Assembly (NCBI GenBank): GCA_027405735.1
Contig: JAPEHQ010000006.1
Coordinates: 2,787,870 to 2,851,869 of the forward strand
Source: Mucor racemosus
Lineage: Eukaryota > Mucoromycota > Mucoromycetes > Mucorales > Mucoraceae
Length of the DNA stretch: 64,000 bases
Reading direction: 5' to 3'
The notes under the pieces were generated by a model. That model did no database searches. It was given only the letters and a program-made list of their open reading frames with translations, and had not been told where the DNA came from. Below are positions 1 to 11,165 of this stretch, piece after piece; within the stretch, counting starts at the first letter, position 1, and every line of letters starts with the position of its first letter. Position numbers and translations under genes: made by a program.

Positions 1-1248
1 AGAACAGATGAATTTCATAGTAAGTTGAGGATCAAACGAGGATGAATGGGAATATGGATAATTAACATGGCCACTGGAAATTATAGATAAATCAGATTCT
101 GAGGCAGACGATGAAGACGATGAGAATGATCATGTAAGTAGGCACCAGACATTATTGTTGCTCATTGTTAATTAATTTAATTATTCAGGACCAGTATTCT
201 TCATTATCAACTCCTGTACATAGCCCTAAAAAGTCTAGTAAATCCAGTCCAAAGTCATGTAAGCTATTAAATACGCAAGTCTCACATTGATCAATCATTA
301 AGAGAGTCATAATTGTATAGTACAAGGCGAAGTTGAATCAAATGCAGCTAAATCCACATCAACTAAAGAAGCATCTTCCTCGACATTTTCGTCTAATTAT
401 GCTCAAAGTGCATCATCTTCCAATAAATCCTCTAGCAAAGGTAATCTAATTCTAGTAACATTAAACTAAAGCTATTTGAATTAACTCAACACAACTTACT
501 AGTATCTGCTTGGAATGAACCACCCAAGATTGTTGATCAATCCAAATCATCCTCCTCATCATCATTAGTATCAGCTGATAAAAAAGCGCTTTTATCAAGC
601 CCATATTCATCATTGACTGATGGCAAGGATCACAAATTACCTGCATCACTCGCTGATTTAGCACCGTCGTTTGAAATGGTCAAAAACAAGAGCAAAACTG
701 ATCTTCTTTACACCAACCAAATGCTGGATGCCAGTTTCCAACATGTACCTGATTTGATTGATTCTGAACGACCTAAATTATATCAACCACGTAACCCTTT
801 TAGCAATCCAAGTTATTACCCACAACAACCTTTAATTATCTTTGATAATCCTGTTTTATATGAAAAGTTTGATATGGATACACTTTTTTACATCTTTTAC
901 TATCAGCAAGGAACATATCAACAGTAAGTCTTTTGTTTATAAAGGAAAAGTTTCAATATGAATTAATGTGTTTTGGTTAGATATTTGGCAGCTAAAGAAT
1001 TAAAAAAACAATCCTGGAGATTTCATAAAAAGTATTTGACTTGGTTCCAACGTCATGAAGAACCAAAGATTATCACTGAGGATTATGAACAAGGCACTTA
1101 TATATATTTTGATTATGAAGGCGCTTGGTGTCAAAGAAAGAAAACAGAGTTTAGGTAAGCTGGATGTTTAGATATCATGGTTTATTTTAATTAATCACAA
1201 AAAAAAAAAAAAAATAGATTTGAATATCGTTATCTTGAAGAAGCTTAA
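1..1248 (+). CDS. NOT3: CCR4-NOT complex subunit NOT3/NOT5, 3' part (partial)
   Basis: This is the C-terminal part of the NOT3/NOT5 subunit of the CCR4-NOT deadenylase and transcription-regulating complex; the N-terminal coiled-coil part lies left of the window. Exons that keep one frame are <1-19, 87-133, 189-258, 321-440, 503-923, 981-1154 and 1218-1248, with GT-AG introns of 55-67 nt. A Ser/Lys-rich linker leads into the conserved NOT box. Recognisable stretches are [55 protein letters not shown] and [10 protein letters not shown], and the protein ends FEYRYLEEA as in other NOT3/5 proteins. The first exon (1-19) is inferred only from an intron with a good branch site; reading straight through 20-86 meets a stop. 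The identity is secure. Whether the orthologue would be named NOT3 or NOT5 cannot be decided from the C-terminus. Confidence 0.93.
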
Positions 1249-1500
1249 ATATGATTAAAATTAAAATAAAGAACTTTGGCTATTCTTTTGCATATATACC
1301 TTAGTATTTTGATTTGTCTTTGATAATGATCGATGTTTGATCGTTGTCTACAATAGTTATATATATATATATATGTACATCTGTCATAAAAAGTCAGCAT
1401 GCTATAGGATGAGTGGCTCTGATGATATTATTATTTTAGCACTAGAGTTAAATTATCGAAACTTTGAAGAGATACTGCATGAATAGAGGCTGATATATTG

Positions 1501-1532
1501 ATCTATCTATCTATCTATCTATCTATCTATAT
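1501..1532. repeat. (ATCT)n microsatellite
   Basis: About eight perfect ATCT units in the intergenic DNA downstream of the NOT3/5 gene. A short (AT)n run sits nearby at about 1358-1375. Confidence 0.95.
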
Positions 1533-1714
1533 ACATGACACTTTTTTTAGTCCATTCGTCAGCATTGTAAAGCAAGAGCAATACATTTACATTCCAACAC
1601 ATTTGGGTTCCAGCAGATTTCGATACATTTCGGTGCATTCCCAAGTATTTTGATGGAACAATAAGTAAATTCTTTATGTGCTCAACATAGATCTAGCTTA
1701 AATATAACCTTTCG

Positions 1715-2800
1715 TTTTTGTTTCCGAGTAAAATATTGATTTTTTGTCGAGATAATCAAAATAATGGTTCTTATCACAGCTTAAAACCTATCATAACGGG
1801 GCTCCAAAATTGATTATGATGAAAAAATGGACGAAAAATGGTTCAAAAACCAAAATCGTTTAATGGCTCATGAACTGCAAAATAAGTTTAACTAGCATAT
1901 TAAGTATTTTTTGTACAGTTTTGAATTCTACATCCATCTAAATAAAATTCAAACAATTGCTTTACATTAAATTTTGGGTAAAATGCAATTGAAATTTTGG
2001 AGGTTTTTCAAGCATACACACCACTTTTTACAAGCATACTTTAAATACAAGTGACTCCAAAAATGCACAGCAATATAATCTATCAATCGAGCCATTTCTG
2101 AATGTTTTAATTGCATTTTTCGCAGAGAAAACGAGATTTTTGTTGATTTTTTTTCAAATTCAGAATTTGGGATGAGGGTATACAAGGGGAAATTGAAGCT
2201 AGAATCGAAGGTATCTCATTGTACACATTTTTGAGAATATCTCCATGAAAAATCAATGTTTTCAAAAAAACTAAATTGGGTCCGAGAGAGCTCAACGAGT
2301 TTAATAATATGAATATAGAAAAAATGCTGCTCGATTTAACCAATATTTTGAAATCTACTATAGAAATGTCGAAAAAAAATGAAAAAAACAAAAGTACCTA
2401 GAATTTTTTTAAACTGAAATATGTTATAAAGTGCTTTAAAACAAGTAAGTTTTATTATTAAAAAGTATTAGTATAGCTTAATTTTTTGCAGAGATATGAA
2501 GCCTCAAAAGCTTCAATTTATAGCAGTGGAATGCCTGTAAAAATCTGAAACATTAGCATTAAAAAATTTATATCAACTGCAAAAAATAGGATATTTTCGG
2601 ATACTTGTTTTTGGATTAAAATTGAAAATCTCAGTTACATTGGCATATAATTTTTTTTTTTTGGCATTATTTAGTGAAAAAAAAAAGTAAAGCATGGATG
2701 AAAAGTGAGACCCAGTTTTCAAAGGAAAAGCAGTGGTTTTTACGTGTTTTTGATTCTTTCGTGATATATATATAATATAAATTTAGGAATAGGTAGTACG
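1715..2800 (+). repeat. Dispersed repeat family A, copy 1
   Basis: About 1.1 kb that recurs at 9630-11165, 37769-38825 and, inverted, at about 49200-50212. Shared landmarks are TTTTTGTCGAGATAA near the left end, GGGATGAGGGTATACAAGG in the middle and AAGCCTCAAAAGCTTCAATT to the right. Copies differ by scattered substitutions and small indels. Open frames on both strands are short and are broken differently in different copies, so I see no protein. It is probably a non-autonomous mobile element or the decayed remains of a larger one. The class is unknown, and no terminal inverted repeat could be fixed by eye. Confidence 0.8.
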
Positions 2801-3709
2801 GGCTTTTTGCCTATTATTGATGTTAGTAAATCTACTTGTTTAAATCTGACGTTTTTAACCTGATTTCCAAATGGAATTGAGATGGTATATAAATAATTTT
2901 AGAAACCACAAATCACCCGGATCTGGCGATGGGACTTCTGGTTTTCTCTGTAACTGAATAGTAAAGACCCTTTCCATAAAATAATCAATTGTATTAGTCT
3001 TTATTTATTGTATTGGAAATAATCGCTAATTACTTAGAAATCTCATTTTTGTATATCAATGTTCCTGAACGATAGTTCGATATTATTAAAATAGACTTCC
3101 TATAAATCTTGTCTATATATTAAAACTATGACTAAAATAATAACAATTTTTAAAGAAGTAAACAAAGTAAAGTTGACAGCGATAACTCACATAACCTCTT
3201 AAGAGAATGGAAACATTATTTACTCTCCTACACGATTGATCGAGCTTAATAAACTTTAGAATATGGACCTTTTTGATGATGCTAATATAGAGTAGTATTA
3301 TTATACTAGTCTGTCTTTTATTGAATAAGCTTAAAACCTCCAAATCTTTTTATTAATTCCCTGGGTAATGTTTAGGATATATAGACTAAATTGGGTACAT
3401 TTGAGAGAATATGGCATCATTATTAATATAATTTCTCAAAATGTTATCTGGACATGACTCTTAGGAGGATTACGAATATAAGAAGGTTATAGTAATGTAT
3501 TACAGTTTTATTTTATTTGGTTAAGTTATATTTAGTCTATGATGATAGAATGGTGGTGTTGTCGTCTGACAAGTCCTCAAGTTAAGTCAATTATAAGTTC
3601 GTTCCTGGAATGGGAGTTTGACTATATTTTATTTGTGAATAACATCTCCACCTTCTAAATTTAATCAACAAGCATGAGAGCATGAGTATTCTGCATACTT
3701 AACTACTTG
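2801..3709. other. Intergenic DNA with decayed repeat remnants
   Basis: No gene is visible. The part at about 3360-3700 resembles 56745-57115 (shared stretches around GTTTAGGA, TAGTCTATGATGA and TTCCTGG..ATGGGA). It is therefore a decayed copy of part of the sequence inserted at 56685-58439, probably an LTR remnant. Confidence 0.5.
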
Positions 3710-4380
3710 TGTTGTAAGTCACCTAGTATCATACGTTATCACCTTCTACAGTATCAATACATCTTACAATCTATTGACTACAATATGTATTGAAGTGCAA
3801 AGTCTTGATATCGGATATAAGAAACTTCTAGCGTACCAAGTTTAATTCAGTAATTGCCAAGAACGCTTGGTCCTCAATTACGACACCATATCATTTCATT
3901 CCAGCGGTTAACCAATCAAGTAGCTATCAAATCAACATCCAAGCACATTTAGCGCAGCATTGAAACAAGGCAACTCATCACAAGCTCTGAAAGAACGGTT
4001 ACGTTATGATTAATCAATGTAAATCCATAGATTACTATCAAACAGATCTAATCGTTCAATAGTGCCTTAAATTATATCTCAGGATCTCAATGTAAAATCA
4101 ATATAAAGGGCCATACTTTTCACTATGAAGAAAAAATCTCTTAATTCTCTTAATTGTGCCACATTAAGTAAAATAAGAAAATTTTCACTGCTTATTTTTT
4201 TTAAATCTTGTCTTATTTTCCTTAATGTGGCACAATTAAGAGAATTAAGGGATTTTTTCTTCATAGTGTTTATATCTAAATAAACGATATCTTGTTTTTA
4301 TTATGCAGTTGAAGAACTGATTTATTACTTATTCTTTTTTTAGGTATTACTGTATTTAACAAACCTAAAAATATACGACA
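3710..4380 (+). mobile_element. LTR of family E, copy 1, carrying a nested MITE
   Basis: This solo LTR-like sequence starts TGTTGTAAGTCACC and ends AATATACGACA, that is TG...CA. Related copies are at about 7043-7439, 54533-55070 (inverted) and 60007-60552. A 148-bp element is inserted at 4121-4268; without it the LTR is about 523 bp. The flanking 5-mers (ACTTG and CGGTC) do not match, so the target duplication is lost or this is a recombinant. No internal retroelement genes adjoin it. Confidence 0.7.
4121..4268. mobile_element. CACTA-type MITE (148 bp)
   Basis: A nearly perfect hairpin: about 57 bp at the left end is the reverse complement of the right end with only one or two differences. 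The termini read CACTATGAAG...CTTCATAGTG, and TTT flanks it on both sides (4118-4120 and 4269-4271). Other copies of the host LTR (for example at about 7310-7325) lack the insertion, which fixes its limits. A CACTA terminus with a 3-bp target duplication is the signature of the CACTA (En/Spm) superfamily. It has no coding capacity, so it would depend on a transposase encoded elsewhere. Confidence 0.85.
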
Positions 4381-4513
4381 CGGTCACTGTAAAAAGGCAA
4401 AATATTTCCATGGTTATCAATGTCCTGAAGGATTGAAATATTGCCGCCGTCCTCGTCGTTCTGAGAAAGAGGGTGCACTTCCAGATCATAATCGTAAAAA
4501 TGGATTTGCTGTA
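4381..4513 (+). other. Orphan exon-like fragment ending in a splice donor
   Basis: Directly after the family E LTR, one frame is open over about 43 codons and closes at a donor-like GTAAGA. It contains Cys/His-rich and Arg-rich pieces (GYQCPEGLKYC, RRPRRSEKEGALP). I do not recognise the protein. The composition is unlike the surrounding AT-rich repeats, so it may be a host-gene exon fragment carried or interrupted by transposons. It could also be chance. Confidence 0.35.
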
Positions 4514-4704
4514 AGACTAAAAAAAACTTTAATGAACATTTACCTAATTCAGATCATCAGGAGCCTTCTTAAATTATTGTTAACCCAGTTAATGTAAATA
4601 TGGTTTGATCATCTAAAGCAAAATATAGGTGCACTTTGGCAATGATTTTCTCGACATCCAAATTGTGATGCTTAGTCGACGACCTGTGCGAGATTGTTTT
4701 GTGG

Positions 4705-4771
4705 CGATAAAAAGGCGGCAATAATAGGTTCCAGTGATGGCGATGTTTATGCTTATGATATTGGAGAGGTA
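4705..4771 (+). pseudogene. Dynein intermediate chain exon fragment, copy 1 (decayed)
   Basis: A short remnant matches the end of the exon better preserved at 55519-55740. The last codons give IGSSDGDVYAYDIGE, followed by the donor GTAAGA. The upstream part of the exon is deleted, and the fragment is joined to sequence that resembles about 52100-52140. It cannot encode a functional WD40 domain. Confidence 0.6.
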
Positions 4772-6140
4772 AGACTAAAACTCAATGTAAATCACCTCCA
4801 GCGCAATAATTATAATGACTATATTATTACTAAATAAACTACCACAAAATATTAAATATCTACAGTAATAAGCTTGAATCAAGTGGGTACAGCATCATAA
4901 ATTCTTGAAAATGATCTCAGATATCATAAAATCTCTTATTTTTAAGACTTACAAGGCTTATAAGCGGAACATTAATTTAGAAAATTATTTTTGTCCAGAT
5001 CATCAATTTTGACATTTTTTAATTTTTTTTTTTTCTGATTTTGCAAATTTAGAGTTAATTATACTACCAATTATAAAAACAAAAAATATGCACATATGGA
5101 AAATTTAGTGCTCTATTTGCTCAATAAAAAATATACAATATTTTTATTGCAAAATATTACATGAAAATCCTTTAACCTTAAAACCGTTTTTGGGCCAAAA
5201 GTACAAAGTTTCATTACCTAACATTTGATATTAAGCTTTTATAAAATGTATATTACTTGTGGCTACAATTTTCTCTCACAATGTAGTACATTTAAACGTT
5301 GATTTTGGTATCAAAATTTGATTTTTCTGTTTTTTGATCTAAATCATGAGTGTTAGTAAGGATAAAATGATCCCCAAAAAATGTCCGCTACAAAGTCTGA
5401 ATTTTCAGACCGTACATGGTTAAATATAAGAAAAGTTGAAAAAAAACGCCTTTTAATTTAAAACGTAGATATATCATAGTAGACTTAGCCGCTCAATCTT
5501 GCTATGCTTAATTACGGCATTGCTCTAGGGGCTCGCTTTTCAATTTGTTAATAAATGTATGATATGACAAACGGTTTTTCTGCTAGAAAAATATATGTTT
5601 TTATGGTAAATGGTAATAGATATTGCCTATTTTGTGTAGTTTATGGCTCATTCGCTGTAATACTACTTTTACATTGGCTAAAATGAGCAATTTAGCAGGG
5701 TTTTAATTGCTCTAAATAATGTGAAGCTTTGAAAATCCTTTTCTACGTTTGTTGTTTCTCTCTTTTTATTTTTATATTCCAACAAGGATCTATTCACCAT
5801 TTGATAAGGCATATCAGACTATCAAGCTGGTATTTTCTTTTATCTGAATACGCATGCTAACATAAGGAAGTAAGAACTAATGTTTTTAATGTAGATAGCA
5901 GTCTATATTAGAGACTGATATTTTCATTTAATCACATTCTAAGATCAAATATCATTATTTACTGCTGTATTGTTGGACGTATTTCTTCATTACTGTACCA
6001 GATCAAATTGAAGGCAATGATATTTATATCTACTCAATGAAAAGGTAAAACTAGTTACAAACCCACGAAATGTTCCAAAAAAGTGATAAGATTTCAAATA
6101 ATATAGAAACAAAAAAAAAAGAATAATCTAATATCTTGTC
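4772..6140 (+). repeat. Repeat D, copy 1 (downstream of the dynein fragment)
   Basis: About 1.37 kb of non-coding, AT-rich DNA that recurs after the other two dynein fragments at 53013-54390 and 55741-59030 (the last one interrupted). Shared landmarks are CAAGGCTTATAAGCGGAA, AAATGTCCGCTACAAAG and GATAAGGCATATC. It has stops in all frames. Its constant position behind the dynein exon shows that exon and flank moved or were duplicated as one unit. Confidence 0.75.
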
Positions 6141-6265
6141 TAATAACCATAGTTTTGATCGTAGCTATAATACTTGAAAACAAATCTTTTTACAGCTGAC
6201 AATCGTAAACTAAAATAGTAATTTTAAAAATGGTTAGTTTGTTTAGATTTGATGTGTGATAAAGT

Positions 6266-6481
6266 AACATATATAATCTTAGATTTTGCTCGCATATAAA
6301 TTTAAGCAGTAAGTGTTATTTAAGTTTATGCTCGAGCAAAAACCATTGTTGCTGTAGATATTATACCTATAAGCATATTTACAAAAGATGATCATAACCG
6401 TAAATATATTAGCTCTTGGTATAGTGTGCAGCCCACCTTGGCACAACAAAATTATTTTGCGTAGCACAGGTCGGCCATAGT
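6266..6481 (+). mobile_element. Right terminus of the CACTA-like element family, copy 1
   Basis: This matches 59026-59642, the right end of the large element at 50239-59642. It shares TAAATTTAAGCAG and TTTATGCTCGAGCAAAAAC and ends GCACAGGTCGGCCATAGTG, the reverse complement of a terminus starting CACTATGGCCGACC. Most of the subterminal region of the other copy is missing. No matching left end is visible in 1249-4700, so this copy is truncated or rearranged. Confidence 0.6.
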
Positions 6482-6515
6482 GATAGAGGAACATTGGTTG
6501 AAGAAAGGTTGGTGT

Positions 6516-6864
6516 TGTTGCGTCTTCAGATCTGTGTACATTTCTTGGTTAGTATTACGACACAGTTTGATATGATAAATTCTACATTGCTGTGCATAAT
6601 GTTATAAAGTTCAGTTTATACTGTACATATTGAGGAATGTGGAACTAGTTTGTGTTACCTAGACTTAATTACATATATATATATCTCATTTTGGATTAGT
6701 CATATAATTAGAGAATGTAAATATAAAAGACGATGTTTCGATCTTATAATAAAGTTCTTTAGTTATCGTGTGTTCTTTCATTTTATAAAAGTTTTCCTTT
6801 ATTTTTATGAAATAATTTAGTATAGATTTTAGCTTCGAGATTAGTATAATCTCCTGGCGTAACA
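6516..6864 (+). mobile_element. Solo LTR, family L, copy 1
   Basis: 349 bp starting TGTTGCGTC and ending GGCGTAACA, matching the LTR at 10036-10385 along its length. A TATA-like stretch and AATAAAG occur inside. The flanking 5-mers (GGTGT and AACGT) do not match, so the original insertion boundaries have changed. Confidence 0.7.
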
Positions 6865-7042
6865 AACGTTCTTATTTGTAAATTAGATATTTATTAAGAA
6901 AAATAAATAACTATGTAAAAAGGAAGAAAGACCTATGATAATTCTGCAAGGAATTATGGGAAGATTTCTTTGTAGTATTTATTATAGAAACATTTGAGGT
7001 AAGTATCACTGCTGGGAATCATTATAATGTTAATTTGGCTCG

Positions 7043-7439
7043 TTACAAGCACCATACTTTATCACCTTCTACAGTATCAATACATCTTACAATCTATTGA
7101 CTACGACATGCATTGAAGTGCAAAGTCTTGATACCAGATATAAGAAACTCCTACCATACTAAGTTTATCCAGCAACTAGCAAGAACGCTTGGATCTCAAT
7201 TACGATTGATCCATTTCAATTCATAGATTACTATCAAACAGATCTAATGGTTCGATAGTATCTTAAATTACATCTTAGCTAGGATCTCAATGTCAAATAA
7301 ATATAAAAAGCCATACTTTTATATCTAAATAAACGATATCTTGTTTTTATTATACAGTTGAAGAACTAATTCATTACTCATTCTTTTTTAATTGTATTCT
7401 TTTTTAAGTATTATTTATCAAACGTGAAAATATAGGACA
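7043..7439 (+). mobile_element. LTR of family E, copy 2 (internally deleted)
   Basis: This aligns with 3710-4380 but lacks about 130 bp in the middle and the MITE. It still has TATCACCTTCTACAG near the start and ends AATATAGGACA. It has no coding content. Because it shows the empty site of the CACTA MITE, it is useful as a reference copy. Confidence 0.65.
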
Positions 7440-7774
7440 CAACAGGTGGTTTTATTGGACAGAAATATTTTGTTTTGCTGATGGTTTTCTCAATTTACAG
7501 TGATTTGTAAAAGCACACACAGTAGGTTATGGAAGCTACTTTTTGGGATTATATCATATCATGTCAAAGATGTACACCCTCTCATGTAAAGTTAAAATTT
7601 ATATACCATAATCAAAATTCGCTGAGGTATTAGGTTTTGTTATCAGTTTTGTAACACTTGTAAAAAAGTATGTTTTCAGATTTTTTGCCAAAATTAAACC
7701 ATTTTTCTATGTGCTATTATTGATAATATCTATTCAAAAATAAAAGAGTTAATACCAGAACATAAGTACACTGG
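7440..7774. other. Intergenic AT-rich stretch
   Basis: No gene, RNA or recognisable repeat could be supported here. It lies between a family E LTR and repeat B. Confidence 0.5.
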
Positions 7775-8995
7775 CCTAGGGATGTACATTTTTTAATTCC
7801 TAATTATCTATTGAAATGGGAGCACGCTCCGATTTTGAATATTACCATATAAAATTGTATAATCAGATATGCACATGTAACTGAGCTTCAATTCAAAAAA
7901 GTGTTCAAATGGAAAAAAAGTCCAAAAAAATCCAAAAAAAACCTTGTGTGTTTAATTACCCACAAAAATGCATAGTAAGTTGAACTAACGTATTAAATAT
8001 CTTGGGTTCAGTTTTTAATTCTGAATCGATCTGTGTAGGTTTTGAAAATGTTTTTCTCATAAAATCTCTAGTAAATTTAATGTCAAATTTTAACGGTTTT
8101 TGATCAAAAAATACCCTTCATTCAAATGCAACCCTAAAATATTTTGTTTTCACATTATGCGCAACAAAATTATCTACAGAATGAGTATTTATACGTAGCT
8201 GTAGCGCTATTTTTCGTGGGGATATTAATTTTCTTGAGTTTTTTTTTGTATCACGGAAAATTTATCCTTGTATATCCTCGTCCAAAATGGATCCTTTTTG
8301 TATCACCAAAAATCAATCATTCAGTCTCAATTTTCTCGATCAAAAATCAATATTTTTTGACGAGGTAAAATTCGTTGGATAGATGCTAATGAATACTATC
8401 TTATGGTTTTAGCTTTGCATACCTGTCGTCCCTTCATGGATCTCTATAGCAGAAAAAATGCTCTCACAAAATTTATAAAAAAATAAAAAAGTCTTCACCG
8501 CGATCTAAAAACTAAATATCCTGGTAGAGAATGAAAAATAATCTAGACTTTACTTAATAACCATCATTGCAATACCTTAGTATTTTCTCGACTTATTTTT
8601 ATTTCAAATGCGGTTTCTCAATTTTAAGCTGGCCATTTCTGCATCATTCAAATTTATGAAACAATCACTATAGTAACCATCCTTGCTTTATTTAATAAAA
8701 TTTGTAGCCGGGACGATGATGTTAAATGAACGAGTACTGTTTTTGAAAAAAAGTTTCTGCTAAAATTGATCACAAGTACAAATATTCATGATTTTTAGCT
8801 TGTTTTAACTTCTGATATCATTGAAATTAGACTTATCATTTAAAGTTTTATATAACAATGTGTAGAATAATTTGGTTAGCAACTTTTATTATGCGTTCAA
8901 GTAACGCTTTATAATAAAATTTAAAGGAGGTTGTCATACAAGGTGTATATAATACTAAACTACAGCAAAATTTGTACCACAAAAATCTCAACGAA
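7775..8995 (+). repeat. Dispersed repeat family B, copy 1
   Basis: About 1.2 kb that recurs at 22250-23395, 29885-31245 and 31480-31792. Landmarks are GGAGCACGCTCCGATTTTGA near the left end, CACAAAAATGCATAGTAAG, TTTATACGTAGCTGTAG and TTTTTTGACGAGGTAAAATT. Parts are clearly related to family A (the ATGCATAGTAAG and GCTGTAGCG..TTTTTCGT regions), so A and B are branches of one family. A 74-codon open frame at 8144-8368 is disrupted by indels in the other copies and is not counted as a gene. Confidence 0.8.
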
Positions 8996-9416
8996 ATCAA
9001 CATGAATAGAAATAAGTCTTTTGTCAATACTCTGTAGTATATAAAATATAGGCCTAGATGCCGTCGAGTCCAACTTACACTAGTAAATTTGGCTGGTAAA
9101 ACCCAGCTCGACACCAATGCTACACTGACCTAACATTGACCAAAAATTGACTATAAAAAATTAAGCACCTAAACTGATGAAGTATTAATTTTTTGTATTC
9201 ACAATGATTTATCAAAATATGTTTAGGTTAAATAAGAATTAGAAATTTAATCAAGTAAAGAGATATCGTTTATTGGAATGAAATTAATAGGGTTTATATA
9301 CTGTTTGATTTGGGGAATTAATGATGTGATAAGGTAGTTTAGATGTTATTTAATAGCAATGTGTCATGTTGGTATATCATGTTGGAATATCGCACTGGCG
9401 TATTATGCTTTTGTAC
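8996..9416. other. Intergenic; partial repeat B junction
   Basis: The first 50 bases repeat a motif found near the left end of repeat B copy 3 (AACATGAATAGAAATAAGTC), so pieces of two B copies are joined here. The remainder is AT-rich with no gene. Confidence 0.5.
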
Positions 9417-9484
9417 CATGCTTCTATACCATCATGCTTCTATACCATCATGCTTCTATACCATCATGCTTCTATACCATGCTT
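9417..9484. repeat. 16-bp tandem repeat (about 4 units)
   Basis: Four near-identical head-to-tail units of ATCATGCTTCTATACC, followed by a degenerate half unit. It is a minisatellite with no coding frame. Confidence 0.95.
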
Positions 9485-9629
9485 TTAGGAGCATTGTATA
9501 GTTAATATTTAATTAAGAAACTTCCGGTTCCGGATCTGTTATTGTTTACTTTTTTTGGATTTGACATGATCCGGTTTAAGAATGATACATCACACAAGAT
9601 AGATCGGACTGGAAAACACCCTGTATTTT

Positions 9630-11165
9630 TTGTTTCAGCAAAAATTATGAATTTTTTGTCGAGATAACCGAAATAATGGTTCTTATCACAGCTTAAAACC
9701 TATTATAACGGGGTTCCAAAATTGATTATGATGCATGAAAAAATGGACGAAGAATGGTTCAAAAACCAAAATCGTTTAATGGCTCATGAGCTGCAAAGTA
9801 AGTTTAACTAGCATATTAAATGGTTTTTGTACAGTTTTTAATTCTCCATCCATCCAAGTAAAATTCAAATAATTGCTTCACATTAAATTTTGGGTAAAAT
9901 GCAATTGAAATTTTGGAAGTTTTTCAAAGATAAACACCACTTTTTATAAGCATACTTCAAATACAAGTAATTCCAAAGATGTACAGCAACAGCATCTATC
10001 AATCGAGCTATTGCCAAATGCTTTAGCTGCATTTTTGTTGCATCCACAGATCTGGGTGCATTCCTTGGTTAAGATTACGACACAGTTTGATATGTTAAGT
10101 TCTACATTGCTGTGTATTATGTTATGAAGCTCCGTTTATACAAGAATGTGGAACTAGTGTGTTTCACCTAGATTTGATTGGATATATGTATATATATAAA
10201 TAGACTCCTTTAAACAGGTCATATAATTAGAGAATGTGAATATAAAAAGAAGATGGTTCGATCTTATAATAAAGTTCTTTAGTTTTAGTGTGCTCTTTCA
10301 TTTTTATAACAGTTTTCCTTTATTTTTATTAAATGATTTAGTACATATTTTAGCTTTGAGATTGATATAATCTCCTGGCGTAACAATTTTTCACAGAGAA
10401 AACGAGATTTTTGTTAATTTTTTTTCAAATTCAGAATTTGGGATGAGGGTATACAAGGGGAAATTGAAGCTAGAATCGAAGGTATCTCATTGTACACATT
10501 TTTGAGAATATCTCCACGAAAAATCAATATTTTCAAAAAAACTAAACTGGGTCCAAGAGAGCTCAACGAGTTTAATAATATGAATATAGAAAAAATGCTG
10601 CTCGATTTAACCAATATTTTGAAATCTACTATAGAAATGTCGAAAAAAAATGAAAAAAACAAAAGTACCTAGAATTTTTTTAAACTGAAATATGTTATAA
10701 AGTGCTTTAAAACAAGTAAGTTTTATTATTAAAAAGTATTAGTATAGCTTAATTTTTTGCAGAGATATGAAGCCTCAAAGGCTTCAATTTATAGCAGTGG
10801 AATGCCTGTAAAAATCTGAAACATTAGCATTAGAAAAATTATATCAACTGCAAAAAATAGGATATTTTTGGATACTTGTTTTTGGATTAAAGTTGGACAT
10901 CTCTGTTACATTGGCATATAATTTTTTTTTGGTGTTATTTAGTGAAAAAAAAAAGTAAAGCATAGATGAAAAGTGAGACCCAGTTTTCAAAGGAAAAGCA
11001 GTGGTTTTTACGTGTTTTTGAGTCTTTTGTGAGATATAAAATAAATTTAGGAACAGATAATATAGTGCAACCAGTTTATATATATTTTGTATTGTCTAAA
11101 GTATATAACAAAGGTTGTTTAATATTGGATTAGCTATAGAAACGAGGGCACGCTCCGATTTTGAA
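9630..11165 (+). repeat. Dispersed repeat family A, copy 2 (split by an LTR)
   Basis: This is the copy most like 1715-2800. It is interrupted at 10036-10385 by a solo LTR, and it extends further right than copy 1, to the motif GGGCACGCTCCGATTTTGA at about 11149. That same motif marks the left part of family B, which is one reason to join the two families. Confidence 0.8.
10036..10385 (+). mobile_element. Solo LTR, family L, copy 2, with target duplication
   Basis: 350 bp from TGTTGCATCC to GGCGTAACA, flanked on both sides by ATTTT (10031-10035 and 10386-10390). Repeat A copy 1 shows the uninterrupted site (GCATTTTTCGCAGAG), confirming an LTR-retrotransposon insertion followed by loss of the internal part. 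It holds AATAAAG-type signals and no protein. Confidence 0.92.

Noticed and set aside
8144..8368. 74-codon hydrophobic ORF inside repeat B (also partly at 22754 and 30469)
   Set aside because: The three copies differ by indels that change the frame in the second half, and the sequence is T-rich; the apparent conservation follows from the DNA repeat.
9417..9484. CRISPR-like array
   Set aside because: Units are head-to-tail with no unique spacers; it is a simple minisatellite in a eukaryote.
10256..10270. tRNA B-box-like GGTTCGATC motifs in LTRs (also near 7250)
   Set aside because: No A-box at the right distance and no cloverleaf could be drawn.
6516..10385. The two family L LTRs as the ends of one full retrotransposon
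   Set aside because: The second has its own exact target duplication and interrupts repeat A, and the sequence between them is unrelated repeats without pol genes.
10414..10662. ORFs on both strands in repeat A (also at 2107-2391)
   Set aside because: They are present only because two A copies are similar; other A copies break them, and there is no domain.
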